Virus record (IMG/VR): IMGVR_UViG_3300030451_005868
Span: 1 to 64,000 of that record
From: a virus
DNA: 64,000 bases
Direction: 5' to 3' (one strand)
The notes under the pieces: model-generated
Told to the model about the DNA's origin: nothing
Seen by the model: only the letters and a program-made list of their open reading frames with translations
The model's database searches: none
Position numbers and translations under genes: made by a program
Shown: piece by piece, positions 1-9,161 of the stretch
How positions within the stretch are numbered: position 1 is the stretch's first letter
How the letters are laid out: the number at the start of each line of letters is the position of its first letter

Positions 1-261
1 GTGCCGGCAGTGAAAGCATTGAACAATGCGTATGAATTAGCAATGGATCAAGGACACACTGAACTGGCAACTAATATTAAACAGGACCTGTCAGCAGTAA
101 AAGTGCGTTTACAAAGTGGTAAGGATTTAGATTTTGTTAAATCCATGCAGGACAAATACAGTAAATTTGTAGATGCTGGTGGATTGCCATACGACATTGA
201 CACGGAATCAAAAGCATACGAATCAAAACTTGCTTTTATGCTGAATCAACAACTTAAATAA
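1..261 (+). CDS. Hypothetical protein, 5'-truncated by the window edge
   Basis: The reading frame is open at base 1 and stops at 259-261, leaving 86 residues. The GTG at base 1 may be an internal valine codon, so the true start probably lies upstream. The visible part is predicted to be helical, soluble and rich in Lys, Asp and Gln, with no motif I recognise. It is followed after 12 bases by a T4-like late-promoter box. Function unknown. Confidence 0.6.
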   Translation: MPAVKALNNAYELAMDQGHTELATNIKQDLSAVKVRLQSGKDLDFVKSMQDKYSKFVDAGGLPYDIDTESKAYESKLAFMLNQQLK

Positions 262-273
262 CATTGGAACAAT

Positions 274-281
274 TATAAATA
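274..281 (+). promoter_or_regulatory. T4-like late promoter box TATAAATA
   Basis: An exact TATAAATA, the T4 late-promoter consensus, ends 6 bases before the ATG at 287. In T4 the transcript starts about six bases after this box. By that rule the RNA would begin at or next to the start codon, almost leaderless. Placement and consensus are seen; activity is inferred. Confidence 0.55.
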
Positions 282-286
282 GTCAT

Positions 287-1087
287 ATGGCACGTAAAGA
301 TACATCAAATAACAGTTTTGCAGACCTAGTGGCTCGTTTGAAAGCAATGAGTGACATCACTCCCGAGCAAGAAAGAAGCCAGTTGATGGAAGCCGCAAGA
401 CAAGAGCCAAAAATTTTAGATGACAAAGAACTAAGTTTGTCAGATATTGCCAAACTGGCAGGTATCAAAGAATATGTTGAAGCACCAAAAGTGTCAAAAG
501 AGGCAGAAAAACTTGTGGAATCAATCACCACTGACAAAACAGAATCAGATATTACAAAAGCAATCAAAGAATCCGATGCTGACGATTCAATTTCAACTGC
601 TATAAAAAAGTCAGTCACTGAAGAATCAAATAGACTGGACAAGATTGCAGAATTGGAAGCACAGTTGGCTGAATTAAAATCAGAACAAAAAGAAGAACAA
701 ACATATGACTCAAAATCATTTAGAGAAGTTATCACAAAAGATATCGCAGAATATATCAAAAATGCAGAAGACTCTGCTCTCGTGGAACTTTACAACACGA
801 TCTCAGACAATGAAGCAGTTTACAACGAAGAATCATCAAACATTCTTATCAAGACTCCAGAAACTACAGAAATAATAGCAGACGCTGAAAAATCAGAAGC
901 ACCAGAAGAAGAGGTAGTTCAAGAAAAAGAAAAAGAAGAAGACAAAGAAGAAGACAAAGACGACACAGCAGGCGAAGTTCCTATGTTGGACCCAGAATTT
1001 GATGACGAAGATGAAATGGGCGAAGACGTAGAAATAGAACAGCCAGTCACAGACAAATTTACAAACGATTTAGATCCTCAAAAATAG
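287..1087 (+). CDS. Acidic low-complexity phage protein, unknown function
   Basis: This 266-residue protein is highly acidic. The first 60 residues look helical, the middle is predicted coiled coil with many Lys-Glu-Ser repeats, and residues about 195-250 are almost entirely Glu, Asp and Lys. No enzyme motif is visible. Such a composition is seen in scaffold-like or chaperone-like phage proteins, but nothing here assigns a role. The ATG follows a TATAAATA box instead of a clear Shine-Dalgarno site, which suggests late expression. Confidence 0.75.
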   Translation: MARKDTSNNSFADLVARLKAMSDITPEQERSQLMEAARQEPKILDDKELSLSDIAKLAGIKEYVEAPKVSKEAEKLVESITTDKTESDITKAIKESDADDSISTAIKKSVTEESNRLDKIAELEAQLAELKSEQKEEQTYDSKSFREVITKDIAEYIKNAEDSALVELYNTISDNEAVYNEESSNILIKTPETTEIIADAEKSEAPEEEVVQEKEKEEDKEEDKDDTAGEVPMLDPEFDDEDEMGEDVEIEQPVTDKFTNDLDPQK

Positions 1088-1099
1088 ATAATTACGTGT

Positions 1100-1741
1100 A
1101 TGCAACTGCACGTGACCACAAATAAGTTTGACCCAAATCCATACTACACTGAATCTATAAAAAGTATCTTTGCATGTCCAGACAAACAAAGTGTATCTCT
1201 GTTTGATCAAAACGGCTATGATCTCACACAGTTAGAACAATTATATGCAGTGGCCAACGGACATGATCCTATAGTGCATCGCAACAAAGACCACATAACT
1301 TTACGACAGGATTGGTTTGTAGACAATGATGGTCACAATGAACCTCACATCAACCATGCTGTCATGTTTGAAAGAAAAGGTTACACAGGCGACGCTCTTG
1401 CACAGTTGAAATCGTGGGCAAACGGAAATACCCACTTGCACAAATTGATTGCACTTAAACCCAAATGGGGATTGGATTTTTCAATTGATTATTGTGACGC
1501 CAAAGGCAATGTGTTTGAGGTACTGCATTGGGAATATGATGGATTTGATTATGAGGAAATTGCTGACAAAAAAGCAAAAATGGATGAATTTTTAGTTAAA
1601 CAAGATTGGCAACATGCCGCACAAAAGATATTACAGCATAAATCAGAATGGCATCACTTGGGTTTTTTTGAACAAAGCGAATGGAAGACTAAATTTTTTG
1701 GCATAGATAAAGAACGTTTCAAAGTGGTTTTATGGAAATAA
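1100..1741 (+). CDS. Conserved-type phage hypothetical protein (213 aa)
   Basis: The 213-residue product is rich in His, Trp and aromatic residues, lacks membrane segments and shows no motif I can name. It starts 12 bases after the preceding gene and its stop codon lies within the late box of the following gene. It therefore sits in a plus-strand block that looks late-expressed, close to other unnamed genes. Function unknown. Confidence 0.75.
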   Translation: MQLHVTTNKFDPNPYYTESIKSIFACPDKQSVSLFDQNGYDLTQLEQLYAVANGHDPIVHRNKDHITLRQDWFVDNDGHNEPHINHAVMFERKGYTGDALAQLKSWANGNTHLHKLIALKPKWGLDFSIDYCDAKGNVFEVLHWEYDGFDYEEIADKKAKMDEFLVKQDWQHAAQKILQHKSEWHHLGFFEQSEWKTKFFGIDKERFKVVLWK

Positions 1742-1744
1742 ATA
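1738..1744 (+). promoter_or_regulatory. T4-like late promoter box ATAAATA
   Basis: ATAAATA includes the TAA stop codon (1739-1741) of the upstream gene and ends 7 bases before the ATG at 1751. It matches the NATAAATA late element of T4-like marine phages. Activity is inferred from the consensus and from the same arrangement at several other junctions. Confidence 0.5.
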
Positions 1745-1750
1745 TACAAA

Positions 1751-2284
1751 ATGAGCAGTATACCCTACAACTATCACAAGTATTTGGATGATGTGACAAA
1801 GATGCGCCAAAGAGGTGCAATCAGTTCAGGAGAACAGATAGCGTCTCCAAGCAGTGCAGGTAGCAGAGGATTGGCCAAATTGGATCAATTCACTAGAGAT
1901 GCCAATCAATTGATGAAGGCCAACATTAGTGAAAGTGCCACAAGAGAATATAAAAATTTAGATAAAAAATCAATAGAGAAATTGCGAGAAAAATATCTAC
2001 CTGACTGGGAATACAAAGACAACAGTTTACAAAAAAGATACAAGTTTGAAGACTACTACGAGACCATAAAATTTTTAATTAACACCGTAAAACCACAGGA
2101 AGAACTGGACCATCATGCGGACATAGCCATATTTTTTGACGAGGTACTGGTGAAAATATACACACACAGAACCAATGATGTGTCAGATTTTGACTTCAAA
2201 CTGGCCGTACAGATGGATATGATAGCCAAAGAGAAGCATGGTGCCATAGAACCTTCTTATGGACTAGACGACTTACTAAAATAA
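1751..2284 (+). CDS. Hypothetical phage protein (177 aa)
   Basis: A soluble 177-residue protein with a charged, helical middle (about residues 55-110) and no recognised domain. It sits between two late boxes, each overlapping a stop codon, in the same late-type block as its neighbours. No Shine-Dalgarno site is evident before the ATG. Function unknown. Confidence 0.75.
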   Translation: MSSIPYNYHKYLDDVTKMRQRGAISSGEQIASPSSAGSRGLAKLDQFTRDANQLMKANISESATREYKNLDKKSIEKLREKYLPDWEYKDNSLQKRYKFEDYYETIKFLINTVKPQEELDHHADIAIFFDEVLVKIYTHRTNDVSDFDFKLAVQMDMIAKEKHGAIEPSYGLDDLLK

Positions 2285-2287
2285 ATA
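2281..2287 (+). promoter_or_regulatory. T4-like late promoter box ATAAATA
   Basis: ATAAATA contains the stop codon TAA (2282-2284) of the upstream gene and ends 7 bases before the ATG at 2294. The geometry is the same as at 1738-1744. Confidence 0.5.
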
Positions 2288-2293
2288 CACTAT

Positions 2294-3742
2294 ATGAGCA
2301 CAAATTTTGAAGATATCAGAACAATCTTAAACAGAATTGACGGTGTGAACGTGCCGGTGCAGGAAGACGACAATAGTGACTATATCAAACAAGCATATAT
2401 GTTGGCGGTCAAACATCACACAGATGGCTCAGGCGATGGAAACATAAATGAAGACATAGGTGACCTGATCGAAGACTATAACGAAAAAGCCGACAAAAAA
2501 ATATCTCCAGAACAAATAATGCGTATCAGTAAAAAATACAATGCCGGAGGCGATTACGTGGAAGTGTTATCCGCAGAAGGCATAGATGGCAAACTTTGGT
2601 TGGAGGTTGCAAAAGAATATTATGCCCAATTAGAATCAGCAGTGCAGGAAGATGACGGAGATGAAAGAGCAATCGCGGCAATGAAACTTGCCAAAGACGA
2701 AAACCGTAAAGAAGGTTTTGATTATCCACAAGGTGGCAAGTATGGCTACAAAGCAGAACGTGGATCAGGCACAGGTGCAATGGGCACGATGCAAGTCAAC
2801 GTGACAATTCACGACAGAGAAACTGATGAAACCATGTACATTAAGGACATGAATTACTTAGAATTAGAAAAAGGTGACGAACAAGAAACACTTGCAATGA
2901 TTTGGGATGAAAACAGAGACCTAATTCAAAGGGAATCAGCGGACTCAGGCGAACTGAGCAGGCTAAAAGAACTGTCAGGCATTGAAGAAAATGCTAAAGT
3001 AAACTTTTCTCCGGAACAGATCAAACAATTAATGATGTGGAATAAGAAATACAGTGTTTATTCAGGCAAGAACGGAGATGAACTTCCAAGTGGTTTAGTC
3101 AAGGCAAACACTGACTCAGGAATTACATCAGACGGATACGAAGAGAACGAGGTCAAACAATATGAAAAAATGTTTGGCAAGGAAGAATTTGACTGGGATG
3201 ATAGCCAGCACAGTGAGTTCCAGGAAAAATCAAAGATAACAGGCGGGATGATGAGTGACCTCGAGAAGATAGTTGGTGTTGGAAATGCTGACGATGAATA
3301 CACACTTGCCGAGATTGGAGAGAAGATACTTGGAATGAGTTTCGGTGACACTTACGAAGAGCAATACCAGCCATTCCCAGAAGGCGATGAATTCAACATA
3401 GAAGATGACGAAGACTTCGAAGAAGTGCTTGGTCCATTGGGTTTCCCAGAAGATGAAACAGAATTATTTGACGCAGAGTACAGAGGCAGGAAAGTGCCAC
3501 TGAACAAACCAATGCGTGGTGATGTAAAGAAATTCAAAGTGTATGTCAAAGATCCAAAAACAGGCAACGTTAAAAAAGTAAACTTTGGACACGGCGGCAG
3601 TTCAGCAAGAAAAGCCGGACAGAAAACAATGAAGATTAGGAAGTCAAACCCCAAAGCAAGAAAAAGTTTTAGAGCGCGTCATAATTGTGCCAACCCAGGA
3701 CCAAAGACCAAAGCAAGATATTGGTCTTGTAGAAAGTGGTAA
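2294..3742 (+). CDS. Acidic phage protein with a basic Cys-containing C-terminal tail
   Basis: This is a 482-residue protein. The first 400 residues are strongly acidic and Glu/Asp-rich. The last 80 switch to a very basic segment with Lys/Arg clusters and two cysteines, ending near KARYWSCRKW. Similar basic Cys-containing tails (the kind annotated DUF5872 in marine T4-like phages) recur in the next gene and at 4543-5598. The acidic-to-basic design might suit a nucleic-acid-associated or virion-internal protein, but this is inference. It starts after a late box and is followed one base later by the next gene. Confidence 0.75.
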   Translation: MSTNFEDIRTILNRIDGVNVPVQEDDNSDYIKQAYMLAVKHHTDGSGDGNINEDIGDLIEDYNEKADKKISPEQIMRISKKYNAGGDYVEVLSAEGIDGKLWLEVAKEYYAQLESAVQEDDGDERAIAAMKLAKDENRKEGFDYPQGGKYGYKAERGSGTGAMGTMQVNVTIHDRETDETMYIKDMNYLELEKGDEQETLAMIWDENRDLIQRESADSGELSRLKELSGIEENAKVNFSPEQIKQLMMWNKKYSVYSGKNGDELPSGLVKANTDSGITSDGYEENEVKQYEKMFGKEEFDWDDSQHSEFQEKSKITGGMMSDLEKIVGVGNADDEYTLAEIGEKILGMSFGDTYEEQYQPFPEGDEFNIEDDEDFEEVLGPLGFPEDETELFDAEYRGRKVPLNKPMRGDVKKFKVYVKDPKTGNVKKVNFGHGGSSARKAGQKTMKIRKSNPKARKSFRARHNCANPGPKTKARYWSCRKW

Positions 3743-3743
3743 A

Positions 3744-3929
3744 ATGAAAATTAACGAAGTAGTAGGAATCACAGAAGAACAATTTGAAAAACTAGCAGAG
3801 AAAAAAGATGCCTGCTATCACAAAGTCAAAGCAAGATATAAAGTTTGGCCTTCGGCCTATGCCTCTGGTGCTCTAGTGCAGTGTCGTAAAAAAGGTGCGG
3901 CCAACTGGGGTAACAAGAGCAAAAAATGA
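3744..3929 (+). CDS. Small basic Cys-containing protein (DUF5872-like)
   Basis: A 61-residue protein whose C-terminal half is basic, with two cysteines around a YKVWPSAYASGAL-type core typical of small phage DUF5872-like proteins. I chose the ATG at 3744, one base after the upstream stop. An in-frame ATG at 3687 would overlap the upstream gene by 56 bases. The stop overlaps the next ATG (ATGA at 3926), suggesting coupled translation. Function unknown; nucleic-acid binding is possible given the charge. Confidence 0.7.
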   Translation: MKINEVVGITEEQFEKLAEKKDACYHKVKARYKVWPSAYASGALVQCRKKGAANWGNKSKK

Positions 3930-4546
3930 AACTATACGAGTTAATTGAAAAATTAGATCCCGAAGAACAGTATTGGCAAAATCCAAATCCCGATACCATG
4001 TGGGTAACGGACAAATTGATCCTGGCCAGCAAAATGGGTTACAAATGTGGGCCTGCAGGAATAGATGTACCTGAGTCTGGACACTATTGTGTGCGTCCTG
4101 TTGTGAACGCATACGGTTTAGGTATAGGTGCCAAGAAAATGTACATCGAACAAACAACCACACACATACCACCAGGTTTCTTTTGGTGTGAATGGTTCGA
4201 AGGCAGACATCTTAGTGTTGACTACAAACAAGGTGAACAAAATTTGTGTGTTGAAGGTTTCAAAGCAGAAGACACATTTACCAAATGGGACAAATGGATT
4301 AAAACAGAGGATCAAATGCCAATGCCGGATGTGATTAAATCTGCTGTGGCTGAACATGATGTTGTCAACTGCGAATTCATTGGAGACAAGTTGATCGAAG
4401 TGCATCTTAGACATAATCCAGATTTTGAAGGAGATATCAACGAGTTTATTCCTGTTTGGGAAGGACAAGACACTACTGCTCCAGAAGGCTATAAATACAA
4501 AGAGTACCCAGATGTACATGGAAGAATTGGAGCATTTATAAAGTGA
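3926..4546 (+). CDS. Hypothetical phage protein (206 aa)
   Basis: A soluble 206-residue protein with no recognised motif, rich in Trp, Cys and His and mixed alpha/beta in appearance. It overlaps its upstream neighbour by ATGA and its downstream neighbour by GTGA, so the three genes 3744-5598 look translationally coupled. Function unknown. Confidence 0.75.
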   Translation: MKLYELIEKLDPEEQYWQNPNPDTMWVTDKLILASKMGYKCGPAGIDVPESGHYCVRPVVNAYGLGIGAKKMYIEQTTTHIPPGFFWCEWFEGRHLSVDYKQGEQNLCVEGFKAEDTFTKWDKWIKTEDQMPMPDVIKSAVAEHDVVNCEFIGDKLIEVHLRHNPDFEGDINEFIPVWEGQDTTAPEGYKYKEYPDVHGRIGAFIK

Positions 4547-5598
4547 AGATTTTAGAAATCACAACATTACAAGAAAAAGCATCATACGACAATTGGGATC
4601 ACCAAGAAAGTGCATCATATTCAAAATATTTGGAAAAACACTTTGGTGCACCAGATGAATTCACAGACGAACAAACTGTTTGGCACGGCATTGATGGATT
4701 CAAAAGAGTAGTATGCAGAGACGAATATATTCTACATGGATCGCCAGCACCACACTACGATTTTGTGTACTCATATATTGATCTAGAGGTGCCTGAAGAT
4801 CTATCAGACGAATTAGCCAAGTGTTCTGGAAGTATTCTAATTGATCATCTCAAAAATGAAGTTGGTGCTAGATGTGGATCATTAACTGCCAACGCTGTCA
4901 CACTGAATTTTTGTTTGGATGTAGTTGCTGGCAGAACAGAGCCAACCAAAGACGAATACGAAAAAAGAATATTAGAGATGAAAGCCATGTTTGATCGAGG
5001 TGAGAAATACGAATTGGAATGGTGGCCAGATGAGGCAGGTGATGCAGACCCTAACAACCCTTTCTACAAGGAAAACTATGAAATCACCGCAGAAGGCACA
5101 AGATGTTGGAAAGGCTATATGCGTAAAGGATTCAAAACCATGTTTGGAAAGAGAGTTCCCAACTGTGTGAAACGTGAAGGCAAATACTATGTCAATGACA
5201 TGTTTGGCGACACTGTGTTTGAATCTGAACACAAACAGGACGCTGTTGACTTTCTAAAACAAAACTATGCAGATTTGAAAACGTGTACAGTACACGGAAT
5301 CACAGAGTCACATCACTCAGGACTACGTGCTTGGTTCGGCAAAGGCAAAAAAGGCGGAGCAGGTGGTGGTGGCTGGGACCGATACAACACAAAAGGTGAA
5401 CGTATTGGCAAGTGTGGTGACAGGAAAAAAGGTGAAGGAAAACCAAAATGTTTATCAAAAGCCAGAGCCGCGTCACTGAGAGCATCTGGTGGTAAAAAAG
5501 CCATTGCGGCCGCAGTAAGAAGAAAAAGAAGAAAAGATAAGAATCCAGAGAGACGTGGTAAAGCCATAAACGTATCCAATAAGAAAAAGAAAAAATAA
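4543..5598 (+). CDS. Protein with Gly-rich linker and basic Cys-containing C-terminal module
   Basis: A 351-residue product starting at GTG 4543, overlapping the preceding TGA. The N-terminal 250 residues have no motif I recognise apart from a Cys-containing Lys/Arg-rich patch around 185-215. A glycine-rich linker (about 270-280) leads to a very basic tail beginning GGWDRYNTKGERIGKCGD and ending in poly-lysine. This tail is a common module in marine T4-like phages, often on virion or unknown proteins. A DNA-binding or packaged protein is a reasonable guess, not shown. Confidence 0.75.
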   Translation: MKILEITTLQEKASYDNWDHQESASYSKYLEKHFGAPDEFTDEQTVWHGIDGFKRVVCRDEYILHGSPAPHYDFVYSYIDLEVPEDLSDELAKCSGSILIDHLKNEVGARCGSLTANAVTLNFCLDVVAGRTEPTKDEYEKRILEMKAMFDRGEKYELEWWPDEAGDADPNNPFYKENYEITAEGTRCWKGYMRKGFKTMFGKRVPNCVKREGKYYVNDMFGDTVFESEHKQDAVDFLKQNYADLKTCTVHGITESHHSGLRAWFGKGKKGGAGGGGWDRYNTKGERIGKCGDRKKGEGKPKCLSKARAASLRASGGKKAIAAAVRRKRRKDKNPERRGKAINVSNKKKKK

Positions 5599-5627
5599 TT
5601 GACTCTATAATCAAATTGTTATATAGT
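5599..5627 (+). promoter_or_regulatory. Sigma-70-type promoter TTGACT-17-TATAGT
   Basis: The -35 TTGACT (5599-5604) and -10 TATAGT (5622-5627) are separated by 17 bases, directly after the stop at 5598. An AAGGAG ribosome site (5638-5643) precedes the ATG at 5649. This looks like a host-polymerase promoter for the DsbA-like, membrane protein and DNA polymerase genes. Confidence 0.7.
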
Positions 5628-5648
5628 ATACACTAACAAGGAGAAATT

Positions 5649-5906
5649 ATGGCAGTAAGAAACTTCAACGAAGCAGAAAAACAAAAATTAATTCAAATCA
5701 TTTCGCAAGGATCACAGGTATTAGGTGAAGTTGACGATCTCAGAGCAGGTTTAAGAGACACTGTAAAGGCAATTGCAGAAGAACTTGAACTGAAACCAGC
5801 ATTGATCAACAAAGCAATATCAGTGGCACACAAAGGCAATTATCAAAACATTGCTGACGAAATGGACACACTAGAAAGTATATTGAACTCAGCCGGCAAA
5901 CTTTAA
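5649..5906 (+). CDS. dsbA: DsbA-like double-stranded DNA-binding protein
   Basis: The 85-residue all-helical protein resembles T4 DsbA in length (89 residues in T4) and in its pattern of a helical middle followed by a short acidic C-terminal helix. T4 DsbA binds double-stranded DNA and aids late transcription. The gene lies just before gp43 in a replication context. It has a strong promoter and AAGGAG site, and its stop overlaps the next ATG. Identity rests on remembered similarity, so another small DNA-binding accessory protein is possible. Confidence 0.55.
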   Translation: MAVRNFNEAEKQKLIQIISQGSQVLGEVDDLRAGLRDTVKAIAEELELKPALINKAISVAHKGNYQNIADEMDTLESILNSAGKL

Positions 5907-6187
5907 TGTACAAATTACTCAAAGAATTTTGGGTAACAAGTTATAAATCAGACAAGTTGGCCTTTTACCTTGAAGTATTCTCGGTAACAGTTACAATTGC
6001 AGGTTCTTATCTACTAACTTTTACATCACCAGGCCCAGACATGCGTTTAATATTTCCACTGTACTTGATGGGATCAAGCACATTGGCAGTGGCGGCATGG
6101 CGTAGAAGAATAATTTGGACTTGCACTTTGGGGTCCTGGTTTACTATAATGAACTTGATAGGCAATTATAGAGTTTTTATTTTATGA
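5906..6187 (+). CDS. Small membrane protein, about three TM segments
   Basis: A 93-residue protein with hydrophobic stretches at about residues 20-40, 48-63 and 70-90, suggesting three membrane helices, and a basic loop (Trp-Arg-Arg-Arg) between the last two. It overlaps the DsbA-like gene by one base and the polymerase gene by four, so it is co-translated with them. No enzymatic motif. A membrane role for a gene embedded beside polymerase is unusual, and its function is unknown. Confidence 0.75.
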   Translation: MYKLLKEFWVTSYKSDKLAFYLEVFSVTVTIAGSYLLTFTSPGPDMRLIFPLYLMGSSTLAVAAWRRRIIWTCTLGSWFTIMNLIGNYRVFIL

Positions 6188-8847
6188 GTTACATAGACGC
6201 TTTATATAAAAAAGACGAAGATAAAATTTATGTGGTAGAACGTGACCCTAAGAAAGGTCGTGTGTTCGTGGAATATGACGCAAGGTATGTGTTCTACTAT
6301 CCAGACGCAAGAGGCAAACACAGATCAATCACTGGAGAACCATTGCAAAAAGTCCAGTGCGCCACTCAGAAAGAATTCATAAAAGAGCAACGCATAAGAT
6401 CAAACAAGCAACTTTATGAACAAGATATCAATCCAGTATTCAGATGTTTGGAAGAGAATTACTTGGGTAAGGAAACTCCAAAACTGAATGTGCTGTTTTT
6501 TGATATTGAAGTGGACTTTGATCCCGATAGGGGTTATTCCACAACAGATGATCCGTTCATGCCAATTACTGCCATTAGTTGTTATATGGGATGGACGGAT
6601 CAATTAGTTACATTTGCGGTGCCACCAAAGACATTGAGTATGAAAGAAGCACAAATATTAACACAGAGATTTGATAACACAGTTCTGTTTGAAAAAGAAA
6701 AAGATATGCTTGACGCATTTTTACAACTTGTAGACGAGGCTGATATTTTGTCAGGTTGGAACAGTGAAGGGTATGATATTCCATACACAGTTGGAAGAAT
6801 ACAAAAAGTGTTAAGTTCAGATGACACAAGACGTTTGTGTTTCTGGGGAGAAAAACCAAAGAAAAGAATATTTGAAAAATATGGCAAAGAAAACCTAAGT
6901 TATGATTTAATTGGACGTGTGCATTTGGACTTGTTAGAACTTTATAGGAAATACACATACGAAGAACGACACAGTTTCAGATTAGACGCAATAGGAGAAC
7001 ATGAATTAGGTGAAAAGAAAACAGTGTACGAAGGATCACTAGATAATTTGTACAACAACGATTTTGGTTTGTTTATAGAATACAACAGACAAGACACAAA
7101 TTTATTGGCAAAATTAGAAAAGAAATTGAAATTCATTGAACTGGCCAATGAAATTGCACACCAGAACACTGTGCTACTACAGACAACCATGGGTGCAGTT
7201 GCAGTAACAGAACAGGCCATAGTCAATGAAGCACACAGACGAGGCATGATTGTGCCAGGAAGAAAATACAGAGACAAAGATGCTGAGCCTGTGACAGCCG
7301 CTGGTGCATATGTGGCCACTCCTAAGAAAGGCCTGCATGATTGGATAGGATCCATTGACATCAATTCGCTGTATCCATCCGTGATTCGTGCTTTGAACAT
7401 GGGTCCTGAAACAATTGTTGGACAAATACGTCCAGTGATCACATCAGCAGAAATAAACAGAGCCAAACACGCAAAAAAATCATTTGCGGCGGCTTGGGAT
7501 AATCAATTTGGCAGTTGGGAATATCAAGCAGTGATGAACAAAGAAAGAGGCACAGAACTGATTGTGGACTGGTCCGACGGAACTAGTGTGCGTATGAGTG
7601 CGGCACAGTTGTATGATGTGGTGTTTGACGGAAACAACAAATGGATGTTGAGTGCAAATGGTACAATATTCACATATGAATTTGAAGCAATTATTCCTGG
7701 ACTACTAAAACGTTGGTATGCAGAACGAAAAGAAATGCAAAAGAAAATGCACGACGCGGGAGATAACGAGATAGAGCGAGAATATTGGGACAAAAGGCAA
7801 CTTGTGAAAAAAATTAATCTTAACAGTTTGTATGGCGCAATATTGAATCCTGGGTGCAGATTCTTTGACATGCGTATTGGACAATCCGTCACACTGACAG
7901 GTAGATGTATTACAAAACACATGGCCAGTAAGGTAAACGAGATTGTAGCAGGCAAGTATGATCATGTTGGTGAAAGCATTATATACGGTGATACAGATTC
8001 TGTGTATTTTTCCGCACACAAAACTTTGGCTAAGGAGATCGACAATGGCCAGATTCCATGGTCAAAAGAAAGTGTGGTCGGACTGTATGATCGAATAGCA
8101 GACGAAATCAATACATCTTTTGCTGGCTTTATGAGCAAAGCATTTCATTGTCCAACCACAAGAGGTGCAGTGATCAAAGCAGGTCGAGAACTGGTTGCAC
8201 TCAAAGGATTGTTCATAACCAAAAAAAGATATGCTGTGTTATACTATGACAAAGAAGGTGAACGTGTTGACACTGCGGGCAAAGAAGGCAAAGTGAAAGC
8301 AATGGGTCTCGATCTAAAACGTTCAGATACTCCTGTGTTTGTACAGGACTTTTTAAGTGATATATTGTATCAGGTATTGACAGGCTCTTCCGAAACAGAA
8401 GTGCTACAATCTATCACAGACTTTAGATCAGATTTCAAAGCAAGACCAGGTTGGGAAAAAGGGTCTCCAAAACGTGCAAACAACATTACTGAATACTGGG
8501 AGAAAGAAAAGAAGCAGGGCAAAGCCAATATGCCTGGACATGTTAGAGCCAGTATCAATTGGAACAACTGCAAAACTATGTATGACGACAAATACTCTTT
8601 GCCAATCACAGACGGAGCAAAAGTAATTGTGTGCAAACTAAAAAACAATCCTTTAAACTACACATCAATTGCATATCCTGTAGATGAACTGCGTATTCCA
8701 GAATGGTTCAAAGACATGCCTTTTGATGCTGATGCAATGGAGCAGACTATTTTAGATCAGAAATTAGATAATTTAATTGGTGTGCTAGGATGGGACGTGC
8801 AATCTACTGAAACCAGTAATACATTCAACAAACTGTTTGAATTTTAA
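6184..8847 (+). CDS. 43: DNA polymerase, family B (T4 gp43-like)
   Basis: An 887-residue replicative polymerase, close to T4 gp43 (898). The proofreading exonuclease has Exo I FFDIEVDF (about residue 105), Exo II around SGWNSEGYDIP and Exo III YNRQDTN. The palm carries motif A DINSLYPSVI (about 393), motif B KKINLNSLYGA (about 543) and motif C YGDTDSVYF (about 601). All catalytic Asp residues are present, so it should be active in both synthesis and editing. It would work with the sliding clamp at 9976-10713. Its start overlaps the membrane protein gene by 4 bases. Confidence 0.97.
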   Translation: MSYIDALYKKDEDKIYVVERDPKKGRVFVEYDARYVFYYPDARGKHRSITGEPLQKVQCATQKEFIKEQRIRSNKQLYEQDINPVFRCLEENYLGKETPKLNVLFFDIEVDFDPDRGYSTTDDPFMPITAISCYMGWTDQLVTFAVPPKTLSMKEAQILTQRFDNTVLFEKEKDMLDAFLQLVDEADILSGWNSEGYDIPYTVGRIQKVLSSDDTRRLCFWGEKPKKRIFEKYGKENLSYDLIGRVHLDLLELYRKYTYEERHSFRLDAIGEHELGEKKTVYEGSLDNLYNNDFGLFIEYNRQDTNLLAKLEKKLKFIELANEIAHQNTVLLQTTMGAVAVTEQAIVNEAHRRGMIVPGRKYRDKDAEPVTAAGAYVATPKKGLHDWIGSIDINSLYPSVIRALNMGPETIVGQIRPVITSAEINRAKHAKKSFAAAWDNQFGSWEYQAVMNKERGTELIVDWSDGTSVRMSAAQLYDVVFDGNNKWMLSANGTIFTYEFEAIIPGLLKRWYAERKEMQKKMHDAGDNEIEREYWDKRQLVKKINLNSLYGAILNPGCRFFDMRIGQSVTLTGRCITKHMASKVNEIVAGKYDHVGESIIYGDTDSVYFSAHKTLAKEIDNGQIPWSKESVVGLYDRIADEINTSFAGFMSKAFHCPTTRGAVIKAGRELVALKGLFITKKRYAVLYYDKEGERVDTAGKEGKVKAMGLDLKRSDTPVFVQDFLSDILYQVLTGSSETEVLQSITDFRSDFKARPGWEKGSPKRANNITEYWEKEKKQGKANMPGHVRASINWNNCKTMYDDKYSLPITDGAKVIVCKLKNNPLNYTSIAYPVDELRIPEWFKDMPFDADAMEQTILDQKLDNLIGVLGWDVQSTETSNTFNKLFEF

Positions 8848-8850
8848 ATA
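8844..8850 (+). promoter_or_regulatory. Possible late promoter box TTAAATA
   Basis: TTAAATA includes the polymerase stop codon (8845-8847) and ends 9 bases before the ATG at 8859. It follows the stop-overlapping pattern at other junctions but matches the T4 box less well and lies slightly further from the ATG. Confidence 0.3.
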
Positions 8851-8858
8851 AAAAAAAT

Positions 8859-9161
8859 ATGTCAGATCTGAAAAAAATCTATATGGATGCTCTATCTAAT
8901 CACATTTGGAACTATGATGCCCAATATGACACCAAGTTTGAGCAAGGACACAAACAAAGACAACACTTGATAAGATTAATCAATGAGATATACGAGTTAG
9001 GACACAATCCTGAAAAATTGTTCTATGAACACTGTCCCGAGCATTTGTACGCATACTCCGCAGATTACGATATACGCACATCATGGGAAGAATACAAACT
9101 GCACTTAGATATTTTGCAAGAAGAAAGACGTGCAGAATATAATAAAAATGTTAAGCATTGA
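8859..9161 (+). CDS. Hypothetical protein (100 aa)
   Basis: A 100-residue, highly charged helical protein with many Tyr, His and Glu residues and no motif I know. It lies between polymerase and a methyltransferase gene, whose start overlaps its last 14 bases. Function unknown. Confidence 0.65.
   Translation: MSDLKKIYMDALSNHIWNYDAQYDTKFEQGHKQRQHLIRLINEIYELGHNPEKLFYEHCPEHLYAYSADYDIRTSWEEYKLHLDILQEERRAEYNKNVKH

Noticed and set aside
6942-7466. Minus-strand frame of 174 codons opposite the DNA polymerase gene
   Set aside because: The sense strand encodes conserved polymerase motifs across it, and no start signals support the antisense frame. Frames at 283-759 and 16748-17275 were rejected for the same reason.
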